A stretch of 64,000 nucleotides of DNA from Doryteuthis pealeii (GCA_023376005.1 CM042179.1:18307423-18371422), one strand, 5' to 3'; positions 40,985 through 51,942 are shown, counted from the first letter of the stretch. Numbers and translations are program-made. The notes: generated by a model from the sequence alone, not told the origin.

Positions 40985-41795
40985 ATGAGCAAACGCTGTG
41001 TGCACAATGAAAAGTCCACCAACCACAATCACAAATATAAAATGGCATTTTGCTTCAAATAAAATTCATAAGAATTCCAACTCTTAAATAGGGAAACCAG
41101 TCAGTTTGAGCCAATGAAAAGTCTACCACCCCAAAATCACAAATGTATAATGGCATTTTGCTTCAAATAAAATTTATAAGAATTCGAATTCTTAAATAGG
41201 GAAACCAGTCAGTTTGAGCCAATGAAAAGTCTACCACCCCAAAATCACAAATGTATAATGGCATTTTGCTTCAAATAAAATTTATAAGAATTCGAATTCT
41301 TAAATAGGGAAACCACAGTCAGTTTGAGCCAATGAAAAGTCTACCACCCCAAAATCACAAATGTATAATGGCATTTTGCTTCAAATAAAATTTATAAGAA
41401 TTCGAATTCTTAAATAGGGAAACCACAGTCAGTTTGAGCCAATGAAAAGTCTACCACCCCAAAATCACAAATGTATAATGGCATTTTGCTTCAAATAAAA
41501 TTTATAAGAATTCGAATTCTTAAATAGGGAAACCACAGTCAGTTTGAGCCAATGAAAAGTCTACCACCCCAAAATCACAAATGTATAATGGCATTTTGCT
41601 TCAAATCAAATTCATAAGAATTCCAACTCTTAAATAGGGAAACCACAGTCAGTTTGAGGCCAATGAAAAGTCTACCACCCCAAAATCACAAATGTATAAT
41701 GGTATTTTGCTTCAAATAAAATTCATAAGAAATCGAACTCTTAGATAGAGAAACCACAGTCAGTTTGAGCCAATGAAAAGTCCACCAACCACTAC
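40985..41795 (+). repeat. 108 to 110-bp tandem repeat, about 7 copies
   Basis: The unit contains caatgaaaagtctaccaccc and aatggcattttgcttcaaat. Inner copies hold the perfect palindrome taagaattcgaattctta. The first and the last copies have altered versions (aagaattccaactctta, aagaaatcgaactctta). Copies are nearly identical in the middle and diverged at the edges. Confidence 0.95.
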
Positions 41796-41947
41796 CACAA
41801 CAACAAAATTGAATCAACTGTTCATCCCGGTTTCAAACTAATTTAGTCTTTACGGATTCCACTTGTGGTAAGTTCGCCCCCCTTCTTTGCATTTAATTGA
41901 TTTTATTTATTCTATTTTTAATTTTTAATCTATTATTTATTCATATC

Positions 41948-42054
41948 ATATTTTACCTACGCAACGAAGCATAAGGATGGAAAAACTATATGTTGTTAAT
42001 AATTGATAACATATAATTTTTCCATCCTCATCCTTCTTTGCGTAGGTAAAATAT
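41948..42054. repeat. Imperfect inverted repeat, arms about 47 bp
   Basis: attttacctacgcaacgaag...aggatggaaaaactatatgtt faces aacatataatttttccatcc...ctttgcgtaggtaaaat across a 13-bp loop. A hairpin or cruciform is possible. Confidence 0.85.
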
Positions 42055-42131
42055 ATAGTTTTGAGGGAAGATACATTATAAATAAATTAATAATTAATTT
42101 ATTTATAATGTATCTTCCCTCAAAACTATAT
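42053..42131. repeat. Perfect 37-bp inverted repeat with 5-bp loop
   Basis: atatagttttgagggaagat...aaatta, loop ataat, then the exact reverse complement. It overlaps the end of the previous hairpin by 2 bp. Confidence 0.95.
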
Positions 42132-42295
42132 GTACCAAATCTGTCTAAACGTTTTTCTACGAAAATCGAATGCCCTTGACGGCACAAACTAACATAACTA
42201 TAACGTATCCTCCCCTCAAAACTATATGTCACTAAATCTTTCCTTAACGTTTTTATACGAAAAATCGATGGTTTGGCCAATAAGACTATATGTTA
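42109..42295 (+). repeat. Two diverged copies of an 85-bp unit
   Basis: ccctcaaaactatatgt.ac..aaatct...taacgttttt.tacgaaaa.tcga occurs at 42117 and again at 42211. A third faint copy of the cgaaaaacgg part lies near 42365. Confidence 0.7.
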
Positions 42296-42403
42296 CTACC
42301 TAAATATATCCCCACAAAAGTATATATATGTAAACATATTTAAAAAAAAAACACACGAATTTCTACGAAAAACGGAAAGTTTCGATGAAAAGACTGTTAT
42401 TGC

Positions 42404-42482
42404 TAAAATTACCTGTATTTTCAAATAATGTTTTATTACGAAAATTACCTGTATTTTAAATAATGTTTTATTACGAAAAATT
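42404..42482 (+). repeat. 35 to 36-bp tandem duplication
   Basis: aaattacctgtatttt.aaataatgttttattacga twice in a row. Confidence 0.85.
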
Positions 42483-42589
42483 GAACTAGCCGGAAATGAA
42501 CGAGAGAAACGAAATAATATTTTATTCGCATATAACCATAACTTATTCCAATTAATCGTAGTAAGTTTGTCCTGCAATTACGAAGCGTA

Positions 42590-42700
42590 TACTTTAGGTA
42601 CCACCAATTTGACCCTGTGCAATTTATCCCCCCCCCTATATTTAACACAATGAAACTTGCAGAAAAATTAATATTTTCTTGAGAATTTTTTTCCATTCGA
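42590..42700 (+). repeat. Dispersed repeat shared with 14185-14300
   Basis: taggtaccaccaatttgacc and acacaatgaaacttgcagaa, same orientation as the other copy. Confidence 0.7.
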
Positions 42701-43419
42701 AAGAAAAACATTAAACAAACTCCTGATGATGTTTTCATTTTTGCACTGTTAAATCAACTGAAATTTAACGTAGCTAAAAACAAGTTACGATAAGAGGATT
42801 TTTAAAAAATTATATGAAAAATCAATTAATGGTCCGATTTTCACGAAAATTTCCATAAATGTTTACCATTGGATGTAAATACATCTGAAATATTTAAAAA
42901 AAAAAATATATTAGGGGAAATATTTTTTTACGAGGTCTATCACCCCTATTTTATTTTATGAGATAAAAAAAATGACGCGGAAAAAACTTTTGTACTTTTT
43001 TTTCTATAAAGATAAGAGTCTGAATAACTATATCAATGAAATTGTATAACGTACCGACCTATAGTTTTTTTAGGAAAAATTAATGAAATCGGAAATAAAA
43101 AGAGCAAAAAAAATGTCCTAATATTAATATTTGAAAACGAATCAAGGGGATTCCCTCCTGGTCAGCACTTTATCTAGGTACCCACAGAATTTATTTTACA
43201 GACAAAAAGTCACCATTTTTCGCGACCCCCCCTCAAATTTGGAGAGCTAAACATCGAAATAGCTCCGCCAATTTTTAGACTTGGAAGCTCAAATCTTGGG
43301 GATTGTGTAATTCAGAAGGGGTGAGTGACGTGGCCTGTATGATTTGACATGGAATTTATCTTTACATTCTTTCCAGTTCATTTATCAAAATACTCCTCTT
43401 AGGACTATGCATGAGAAAT
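42701..43419. other. AT-rich region without genes
   Basis: Poly-A/T runs; no coding signal recognised. Confidence 0.4.
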
Positions 43420-44370
43420 TCTTCTGCAAATTATTTCCAAATCACCTCTAATAACACATAACTGCTAAGGATGCGCTGTAATGTTTCTTTCCTTGCACAT
43501 AGCTGGTAGTTTGGGGTCTCGCTCTTTCCCCATATATGCAAGTTAGATAGGCTCGGCAAAACGTCATACACCGATTGGATGAGGAAACGTATCTCGCTGA
43601 AATCCGATCGCCAGTACTGCAACCATGTGATACGCTCCCTTTCAATGCCTTCCCATTTCGTCTATGCTCCCTGCTGGCTAAGACCGACCATTTGCTTTAT
43701 GTCTTAGCCTTTCCGGACCAATGTATCTACATGGTCGTTTCTCATGATGAAATTAGAAAGGCGCCTTGATAACAGACCGAAAAAGTATTTCGGTACTCAA
43801 TACGGAAATAATCTGAAATTGGTCCAGCGATTTCAAGGCTTCTTCATTCAGGATCAATACCCCCTCAGCAAATCTCCACTGGTCAACTATATTGCCTCTC
43901 CTCCAGATGATTCATTATTTTCCACAATCTTTGGAGGATTCCTGTACACCTCTTATAAACTATATAAGGGGCCCCACTCGGATCGGGTGCTGAGGCAGAT
44001 CTGGTTGCTTTCACAATTTCAGTAATTTCTTTCCAAGTGGGCATAACTGTCAAATGAGAATACCGGATGTTTTTGAGGAATCAGATAGTCATTCGTACCT
44101 ATACCCTGATCTTTTAATAGGTCACTCATGGCGTTTCGGAGATAGGAGTTAATTTCTTCCTCCGATGCTTCTAGTCGGCCATTACGCTTATCCTCTGGCA
44201 ACGTCCTCACAAAACCAAAGAGGTTGGAAAGGAAATTGTCTCGCTCCTTTGCTCTTTCTTTTCTCCTCTTCCTATGCCACTCAGCACTTTGGACCCGGAG
44301 GTCCTCAACGGGTTGCCGTTCCTCTATCCTTGCCTTTTTGTAACGTTTTTTTTAAGGGTTTTTAGTTTTC
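43420..44370 (-). pseudogene. E10 LINE reverse transcriptase, internally deleted
   Basis: Minus-strand non-LTR retrotransposon remnant. From 44340 down: a basic pre-RT region (WHRKRRKERAKERDNFLSNL, FGFVRTLPEDKRNGRLEASE, EINSYLRNAMSDLLKDQGIG), a frame change, then RT start PTWKEITEIVKATRSASAPD and GAPYIVYKRCTGILQRLWKI. Then stops, then WRFAEGVLILNEEALKSLDQ and FQIISVLSTEI. The sequence jumps near 43700 directly to the C-terminal end: ITWLQYWRSDFSEIRFLIQS, VYDVLPSLSNLHIWGKSETP and CARKETLQRILSS, the Cys/His tail of this LINE type. The catalytic palm (the Asp-Asp motif) is missing, so E10 is an internally deleted copy. The order matches a LINE family widespread in aquatic animals, named from pattern recognition only. 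Confidence 0.8.
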
Positions 44371-44689
44371 TTATTTCTTTAAGTGTATTACGATTGATTT
44401 TGTAGGACTTCATTGGCTGTCGGGGATCAACACAGCCAAATCTTTCAGACACTATGCTAGTAATTATTTTCGCAATGAAAACTAATCGCTTGTCTCACTT
44501 CCTTGCCGAATGTAGAATACCATAAATATCAGCGTCGAATTCTTGCCAGGCCCTCTTGCTGTTCACGGGGAAGGTGGGATTTTATTTTCATTCTGGACTC
44601 CATACCCTGTGTAAGGAGAACTGAAGCCAGGAGGGGCCGGACTCTGTGGGTGATTCCTGGTCCTGCACCCTCTTAATCAGATTCAGTAT

Positions 44690-44872
44690 TCTGAGCAAGC
44701 CTCCATTGGGTCTATTAATAACAGATAATGAGCAAATTTGAAAATTTTGCTGAAATTTTGATAATTGGTACGTTGGAAAAGTTTTGGGAAATTTTTCAAA
44801 TCGGGGTTTGAAAAGCTTTTTTACTTCCACAAGCGCTATTAAAAAACAAAAAAACCTCTGTAGCAATGTAAT
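44690..44872 (+). repeat. Stray copy of the 400-bp satellite
   Basis: gggtctattaataacagata, then aatttgaaaattttgctgaa, ggtacgttggaaaagttttg, tcaaatcggggtttgaaaag and gctattaaaaaacaaaaaaa align in order with units at 60-64 kb. Diverged; partly deleted. Confidence 0.75.
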
Positions 44873-44993
44873 TTAAGATAAAAAAAATGAAACTCTTCTT
44901 ACCTTTGGCTGGGAAGAAAGTGGCGCCTAAAATTGAATCTCTTTTTATAAGAGTGCAGACAGGAAGTGAGGGGGTTGGTGGGAGTGGAATAGA

Positions 44994-45001
44994 GCTATAT
45001 A
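44994..45001 (+). promoter_or_regulatory. TATA-box-like sequence upstream of E11 gag
   Basis: gctatatataagc, followed about 27 bp later by ggtcagcagttcatt (initiator-like). The gag ATG is about 85 bp downstream. No LTR end or primer site was recognised between them. Confidence 0.45.
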
Positions 45002-45085
45002 TAAGCTGAATGTTTTGGCGGTCAGCAGTTCATTATTGAGAAAGTAAGCGTTTGTGAGCTGATCTGATAACAAGCTATTTCGGCA

Positions 45086-45649
45086 ATGGATAAACTGGCG
45101 AAGGGAATGATCAAGCCATTTAATGGCGAGGGGGATTTGGTGGCATGGCTGAAAAAGCTGAATTTGGTGGCCGGACTCATGAAGATCTCAGACTTGGCAA
45201 GTTTTGTTCCCCTTTTTCTAGAGGGAGATGCGCTTGCCCTCTACATGGAGATGAGTGAAATAGAGCAGCAGGATGAAGGGATGATTGAAAAGAGGCTGAG
45301 AGAGGCATTCACAGAAGGGCCCTTTGAGGCGTATGAGAAACTTCAAAAGTTCAAGTGGACCGGGGAGTCGGTGGACGTGTATGCCAACAGCATCAGGAGG
45401 CTGGCGGGACTAGCCGGGTATGTGAGCCGAGGGCTGGACCAAACAGCAAATTTGGCCTTCGTGACTGGTTTCCCGGATAAAATATCAACGATTCTACAAC
45501 AATTGCCCGGAATAAAAACGATGGAGATCGCGGATATTATACCGACCGCGAGGGTGTTGACGAGAACACGGATTCCGGGACGGTGGGAGCGGTTGCATGT
45601 GCCAAAGAACAGACTGAAAAATACGCAATGGGGTCATCATCCTATGTAG
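45086..45649 (+). CDS. E11 Gag capsid
   Basis: 187 codons from ATG 45086 (MDKLAKGMIKPFNGEGDLVA). Capsid-like helices: WLKKLNLVAGLMKISDLASF, VPLFLEGDALALYMEM, EKRLREAFTEGPFEAYEKLQ and FVTGFPDKISTILQQLPGIK. The block F-x-G-x-G-D...W-L-K-K and L-x-G-D-A-L-A-L-Y is typical of a gypsy Gag lineage found in many invertebrates. The last residues (after ARVLT) are out of frame; a one-base change near 45600 separates the knuckles. Packages element RNA in an intact copy. Confidence 0.85.
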   Translation: MDKLAKGMIKPFNGEGDLVAWLKKLNLVAGLMKISDLASFVPLFLEGDALALYMEMSEIEQQDEGMIEKRLREAFTEGPFEAYEKLQKFKWTGESVDVYANSIRRLAGLAGYVSRGLDQTANLAFVTGFPDKISTILQQLPGIKTMEIADIIPTARVLTRTRIPGRWERLHVPKNRLKNTQWGHHPM

Positions 45650-45654
45650 CTATT

Positions 45655-45830
45655 CGGTGCTACAGATGTCAGGGGCCACACCGACTCAGACTGTAGAGTA
45701 CCACCAAGAGGTAGAGCCATGTGCTACAGGTGCGAGAAGTTTGGGCATATTGCCAGATACTGCCCCCTGAACCAGGGAAACGATCAAGGGGAAGTGTTTG
45801 CGCCAGCGGCTGCCCCTTCAACGGAGTGAG
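45655..45830 (+). pseudogene. E11 Gag zinc knuckles, frameshifted
   Basis: CYRCQG (45660) and, one base out of frame, GHTDSDCRVPPRGRAM form the first Cys-x2-Cys-x4-His-x4-Cys knuckle. The second, CYRCEKFGHIARYC at about 45722-45763, is intact. The frame closes in a stop at about 45830 just before the protease start. Confidence 0.75.
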
Positions 45831-45838
45831 GGCGTGGT

Positions 45839-46213
45839 ATGGGTCTCTCCTCAATTATAGATGTGTTTGTGGCTGGCATGAGGGCAACGGCTCTCATTGA
45901 TACCGGCTGTACCACCACTTTGCTCAGTCCCGAGCTTACTCGTGGATGTGGTGGAGGTCGGACCACAATAAGAGCAGTGGACGGAACTAAAGTGGAATGT
46001 AGAGGAACCAGACAGATAGAAATAGAATTAGGTGGAGAAAGGTTGACAACAAAGGCAATCATTATGGAACGTCTAATCAATGATATAGACATTATCATTG
46101 GGATGGATGTTATATGCAGACTGGGAGGGTTGACTGTAAAAAATGGTGAAGTCAAGTTCGGAGAGACATACTGTGCTGTAGCTGCTGAAGAGAAGAATTG
46201 CTGCGAAATTGAG
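45839..46213 (+). pseudogene. E11 protease, truncated by E12 insertion
   Basis: ATG 45839; FVAGMRATALIDTGCTTTLL with active site Asp-Thr-Gly at 45899-45907. The flap and second half follow (VDGTKVECRGTRQIEIELGG, INDIDIIIGMDVICRLGGLT). The native sequence stops at 46213, where the E12 LTR starts. Residues read beyond that point belong to the LTR. The remainder of pol resumes at 51226 in the same frame. Confidence 0.82.
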
Positions 46214-47202
46214 TATAATACTATGCATTGGGCATGCATATGTGGCTGCACAGTAGGTGTGTATGTATATATATTTCTAGGTAGTTGTGGTACGTGGGTG
46301 GTAGGTCGGGCCACATATATATGTGTGTGTATGTGGTAGACCGAATAAGTAGTAGTAAAACCCATATATAAGATAAGTGTGATCAGGTGGATCATGTGTG
46401 TGTATGTATATATAGATATAGATATATATGTGCGTGTGTATATATACATGTGTGTGTGTCTACATATATAGTATGTGTAAAGTAGGGTCAATGATAAGTT
46501 AGAGAAACCATTAAAACTCAAGGAAGATTAAGAGGGTGATAACTCCCCAGATTAGAGACAAGAAGTCTAGGTTTTCAATAACTTTGAGAGTTGACCGTAG
46601 GTTAGGGGGTCATAAAACACCATGAGGGTGGTCTGTTAGAACAAAGAACTTTTTCAAATAACGCGGGGTTTAGACACAAATCTCGCAGACGAGATTTGAT
46701 AGCGAGAATTGGGATTCTGGGAAATTCAAAAAGTTTTAGTCAGTTAGTCTTGGGACAGCGGAGAGAGCAGTTAGTTTTTGGACACCGCAGAGGACAGGAG
46801 CTGCCCACTAGAAGCTAGCTTTAGAAGAGGTCGCCAAAAGGAACGGTGGGGTGTCCCCCATCTCGACAACCATGGTGGGAGATAGCAGCAGATAGATGAC
46901 AGTTATATACCTCTCTGACCATTCTAATGTTCACCTGACTGATTTTGTCTTCGTTGTTTATTCTCTCTTTCTCCTTGTAATACTTGTTTGTTTGTGCACC
47001 CCTTGGCGGAGGACCCCTGCGGGGTGTTTTGAGCACGTATGTGCAACGTGGACGGGTCCTGGAGAACTGGTGGACGACACGGAATCATTGCTAGACGAGA
47101 CAAGATGAACGGCCAGAAGAAGCAGTGCAGAAAGATGCAGTGAACGCAAGAGAGTTGCAGAAGTGTGCAAAAGAGCTTCGCAGCTCGTACGGTGGTGCTA
47201 CA
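46213..47202 (+). mobile_element. E12 5' LTR, about 989 bp
   Basis: Matches 50234-51225 with about ten differences. It ends tgctaca and should start TGTATAATAC, but here the first two bases are absent (gagtataatac). Contains AT/GT microsatellite (46240-46480) and an ggcggaggacccctgcgggg hairpin near 47003. Confidence 0.9.
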
Positions 47203-47204
47203 AC

Positions 47205-47218
47205 TGGTTGCCGTGACC
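47205..47218 (+). promoter_or_regulatory. E12 primer binding site (tRNA-His-like)
   Basis: tggttgccgtgacc, two bases after the LTR. It resembles the complement of a His tRNA 3' end (TGGTGCCGTGAC) with one extra T. Confidence 0.55.
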
Positions 47219-50213
47219 AGGAAACGAAAAAGAAAGAAAGAAAGAAAGAAAGAGAAAAGGAGAGAGAGAGATGGATAGACTGACAGTCAGACGGACGGAC
47301 GAACGCATGGATGGAACAAGAAAGAAATCGTCGGAGATGGTGACGGAGGGGTATATATGTACATGTATATATATATATAAAGTTAAAAAAAAAAAAAAAG
47401 GACAGCGAAAAAGAAAAGAAAGGAAGAAAAAGATGAAATAAAGACTGAAAAAAAAATTGAAAAGAACACTTGAAAAGAAAAGAAATAGATATAAAAGAAA
47501 AAAAAAGAAAGAAAAGAATCAAAAGGACGCGCGCGCACACACACGAAAAAAAATAGTATGTATACGTAGAAGCTCAAAAATTGTTTTTTTTTTTTGTTGT
47601 TGTTTGTTTGTTCTTTTTATAATTTGTGGATCATTTTTATTGTTTTTACTTTGGTTTGTGTTTTGTCTTAATTTTTACTATCTCGGTCATTGTCGGGCAT
47701 AAGTTTAAACATATATAGATTTGTTCTTTGAAAGGAATTATAAATAGATCTCAGTAATCGGTTTTGTTTAAAAAGAAGAAGAAAAAAAAGTTATTTTATG
47801 TTCATAACTATATTTCGAAAGGAATATTGTTTTTCTTGTTACAATCTTTTAAAGGAAGGATAGATTCCAGGCTTCTGTATTTGATTGTATTGTTAACGAA
47901 AGAGAAAATAGATGAATGAATGATCAAATTCCCTGCTAAAATATTTTCTTTTCCTCGTAACCACTTATCGTGGATAGAAATTTCTGTTTGGAAGATGGTT
48001 GTAGATTTTGTTTTCTCCCTATTAAAAAGAAAGAAAGGGAAGGGGGAAGAAAGAGAGAAATAAAGCGAAAGGCTTTGAGGGAAGCAGTGGGAGAAAGAAA
48101 GGGTAGAGATAGAAAGATATCTGATATACTAATGTTTTAAGCAGTGGGAGAAAGAAAGGGTACAGAGAGAAGGATATCTGATATACTAATGTTACGAACA
48201 AAGAAAGGAATGGGAGATTGACCTTTAGTAGGGTCATAAAGATGACTCGCATTTTAATTTTTTTTTAGACTTGGATGGAAAGTTAGTGATAGATAGATAG
48301 ATAGATAGATAGAGTGTGTGTGTAAAGAAATAAAATGTTTCTTTTGTTATTTTTTTGTTATTATTATTTAGAGTAAGCAGTTGATTATACCTTCTTAATT
48401 AAATGTGATAGGAATAATTATGGTCTTTATAAGAATAAAAAAATCATTGAGAACATCACAGAAAGTTTTTATTTTTAAATTTTTTTTATTTCATTGAAAG
48501 TTAGGAAAAAGATAAGAGTGAGATGTTCCTCCACACTTGTTGATTAATTATTTTTTTGTTTTGTCTTATGCAGCCGATTTAATTGAATTTTGTTTTCCTC
48601 CAGTTTTCATATAGTTGGTTAGAATGTTGTTTAAAAGAAAAAAAGGATTTTGAGTAATTATCTTGTTTATTTATTCATTTTGTAAATTGCTAATTATTTA
48701 ATTTTTCTGTTGTCCCACTAAAATATATATTGTAAGGTAGCTTTGAAAAGAATTAGGATGCAGTTAATTGAATTAAAATTATTATTATCATCATTATTAT
48801 TATTATCATTATTATTATTATTTTATATACAACAACGGACTGTGGAATTTTTATTTTTTTATTTTATTGTTTTTTTTCCCCTTCTCCTGATTTGATTGAT
48901 TTTGAGAATTGAGCTTGTTTTGTGTGTGTTGCGGTCAGGCGTGTGCCCAGATATATTAGAAAAAAAAAAAGAAAGAAAAAAAAAGACAATGAAAAATGAC
49001 AGGGATTAGATTTGAACTCTTCTAAATCTCCTGATAGGGTGAACATTGTGTATGTGTGTGATGAAGGGGTGAAACTCATCCCTGAACAACTTTGGCCATT
49101 GAACTGTGCTGTTTTTGTTTTTTTGTTTTTTTGTTTTTATTGATTGCAAAATTGGGGCATAAAGGCCCAGAGAACCAAGAGACTGATGATTGTTTGGTAT
49201 TTGTTGGTATTTTATTTTAATTGTAATGTTATTGAACAGGGGGGGCGATGGAGACCCCCGGCCACAAGGTAGACTCGACACTGCTTCCAATCAATAAATC
49301 CGATACGGCACCTAAACAACTGCGTGAATTATGATGTCACCACGTCGTAGGAATGGGATTACGTAATACTTCTGAATCGTTTTAGTAGAGGGGTTAAAAT
49401 TCCCCTGTGTTAGTGGGGGGTGGGGCGAAATTGAGGAGGTGAATTGAGAAGTCCTCCTGTAAGAAGAGGGTGTTTAAAATCCCTGTGTTTAGTGGGAGGT
49501 GAGCTGAGGAAAGCCCTCCTGGTTTGATTAAGTAAGAAGTTCCCCCAAAAGATTGCCTTGAGGAAGCAGGGTCGAAGAACCAAGCTGGCAGAAGATGATT
49601 TGTTTTTTGTTTTTGTTTGTTGTGTTATGTGATTTTGGAAAAGGGTGGGGATAGAAATCACCCTGAGCATTGTTGGCCATTGTTGCTTTTGTTGGTTTGA
49701 TGAGAGGGGACTGATTCCCAATTACCAACATAGCCTGAATGCATGTTCTTTTTGTCGTTGAATTGTTTGCTTTGTTCTCTCCTCGGTGTGTCTCTGCTCT
49801 CGCGGGCGTCCTGATGGGTCCCCGGGTCCAAACCCAGGGATACCAAGGGGTAGAAAACAAAGATGGGATGCAGGGCCGTGAGTGCGCGTATCCGGCCCAG
49901 AAAGACTGACCGCAGAAACAAAATGGAAAGGTATGACCACGGAAATGAAATGGAATTGAGAAGGAATGACCGCCGAAACAGAATGGAAAGTAATGACCGC
50001 AGGTACGAAATGGAAAAAGGTAGGACGAACGGTAAGAAGGAAACAACCAGGCAACGCAACCGGGATGGGAGAAGGATCTTTGGGTGAGTGCTCTGGTGCC
50101 CGGTGGGCCACTGTGCGGGCGGTTGCACATCATGGAGAGAAACAATGTGTCATGTGAATTTTTTTCTTGATTGTATTTTTTTTGTTTTGTTTGTGTAATT
50201 TATGAATAAATGA
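47219..50213 (+). mobile_element. E12 internal region, 3 kb, non-coding
   Basis: No gag, protease, RT or integrase motif on either strand. It is made of purine-rich (gaaa)n (47226-47260), poly-A, GATA repeats (48286-48312), an (att)n tract (48779-48822) and small tandem duplications at about 48078-48195 and 49385-49520. A 27 to 30-bp repeat around aatgaccgc.gaaacagaatgg lies at about 49910-50010. Open frames here have no recognisable domain and overlap one another on both strands. Between 1-kb LTRs this fits a large non-autonomous LTR derivative. Confidence 0.75.
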
Positions 50214-50232
50214 CAAGAAAGACAAAGGGAGG
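50214..50232 (+). other. E12 polypurine tract
   Basis: aagaaagacaaagggagg, then the LTR starts TGTATAAT. This fixes the 3' LTR boundary and shows that the 5' LTR lost its first bases. Confidence 0.8.
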
Positions 50233-51225
50233 TGTATAATACTATGCATTGGGCATGCATATGTGGCTGCACAGTAGGTGTGTATGTATATATATTTCTA
50301 GGTAGTTGTGGTACGTGGGTGGTAGGTCGGGCCACATATATATGTGTGTGTATGTGGTAGACCGAATAAGTAGTAGTAAAACCCATATATAAGATAAGTG
50401 TGTTCAGGTGGATCATGTGTGTGTATGTATATATAGATATAGATATATATGTGCGTGTGTATATATACATGTGTGTGTGTCTACATATATAGTATGTGTA
50501 AAGTAGGGTCAATGATAAGTTAGAGAAACCATTAAAACTCAAGGAAGATTAAGAGGGTGATAACTCCCCAGATTAGAGACAAGAAGTCTAGGTTTTCAAT
50601 AACTTTGAGAGTTGACCGTAGGTTAGGGGGTCATAAAACACCATGAGGGTGGTCTGTTAGAACAAAGAACTTTTTCAAATAACGCGGGGTTTAGACACAA
50701 ATCTCGCAGACGAGATTTGATAGCGAGAATTGGGATTCTGGGAAATTCAAAAAGTTTTAGTCAGTTAGTCTTGGGACAGCGGAAAGAGCAGTTAGTTTTT
50801 GGACACCGCAGAGGACAGGAGCTGCCCACTAAAAGCTAGCTTTAGAAGAGGTCGCCAAAGGAACGGGGGGGGGGTGTCCCCCATCTCGACAACCATGGTG
50901 GGAGATAGCAGCAGATAGATGACAGTTATATACCTCTCTGACCATTCTAATGTTCACCTGACTGATTTTGTCTTCGTTGTTTATTCTCTCTTTCTCCTTG
51001 TAATACTTGTTTGTTTGTGCACCCCTTGGCGGAGGACCCCTGCGGGGTGTTTTGAGCACGTATGTGCAACGTGGACGGGTCCTGGAGAACTGGTGGACGA
51101 CACGGAATCATTGCTAGACGAGACAAGATGAACGGCCAGAAGAAGCAGTGCAGAAAGATGCAGTGAACGCAAGAGAGTTGCAGAAGTGTGCAAAAGAGCT
51201 TCGCAGCCCGCCCGGTGGTGTTACA
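50233..51225 (+). mobile_element. E12 3' LTR, 993 bp
   Basis: tgtataatactatgc to ggtggtgttaca, complete TG...CA. Followed by gag, the same three bases that precede the 5' LTR. Confidence 0.92.
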
Positions 51226-51942
51226 GAGGACAAGGATTTTAAAGCAGAGTTTGACGGCAAAAAATGGACTGTGGAATGGCGGTGGAAAGGAGAACCTCCA
51301 CTGTTAGAAAATAAAGTGGAATACTACAAAACCCCCTTAGAGGAGCAAGAAAGAGTGGAGTATGAGAAAGAGGTGGAAAGGTGGATTGCAGAGGGAATTC
51401 TCCTACCATGGAGAGGTGAAGTAAAAGGAGTGTTACCTTTGATGGCGGTGGTCCAGGCAACTAAAGGGAAAGTCAGACCAGTATTAGACTTTCGCGAGCT
51501 AAACAAATATGTCAAGAGCTATACAGGAAGCGACATTATCGATGTGTGTGATGAAAAAATGAGAAAATGGAGACAGTTGGCGGGAGGAACTGTGATAGTA
51601 GACCTGAAGTCGGCCTACCTACAATTGTATGTTGCAAAAAGGCTATGGCGATACCAACCAGTGCACTATAAAGGCAAAATTTACTGCCTGACTCGGTTGA
51701 GTTTTGGACTCAATGTTGCACCAAAAATTATGGCAGTAGTTCTAAAAACTGTGCTAATGAAGGGTGATAAGACGAGAGGAGCGACTGATTCATATATCGA
51801 CGATATACTCATAGATGTGACAAAGGTATCGACAAAGGAAGTAGTCGATCATCTGAAGGAATTTGGACTAACAACAAAACCACCAGAACCCTTGGAAGGT
51901 GTGGCAGCGTTGGGCCTTAAATTGAAGGAGGGAAAAAAGTGA
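51226..51942 (+). pseudogene. E11 reverse transcriptase
   Basis: Starts right after the E12 LTR and is in frame with the protease part before E12. RT motifs: KVRPVLDFRELNKYVKSYTG, GGTVIVDLKSAYLQLYVAKR (motif A Asp), CLTRLSFGLNVAPKIMAVVL and TDSYIDDILIDVTKVS. The catalytic Tyr-Ile-Asp-Asp is intact at 51793-51804. The start of the open frame seen at 51148 lies in the LTR and is not native. A one-base change in the A-run at 51933-51938 breaks the frame to RNase H. Would copy element RNA; here it is unusable because of E12 and the frameshift. Confidence 0.88.

Noticed and set aside
45784..46521. A 245-codon minus-strand frame
   Set aside because: Antisense to E11 protease and to the microsatellite-rich E12 LTR; the Tyr/Thr/His repeats come from GT/AT repeats.
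49528..50145. A 205-codon minus-strand frame within E12
   Set aside because: Overlaps other frames on both strands in the non-coding interior; biased composition, no domain.
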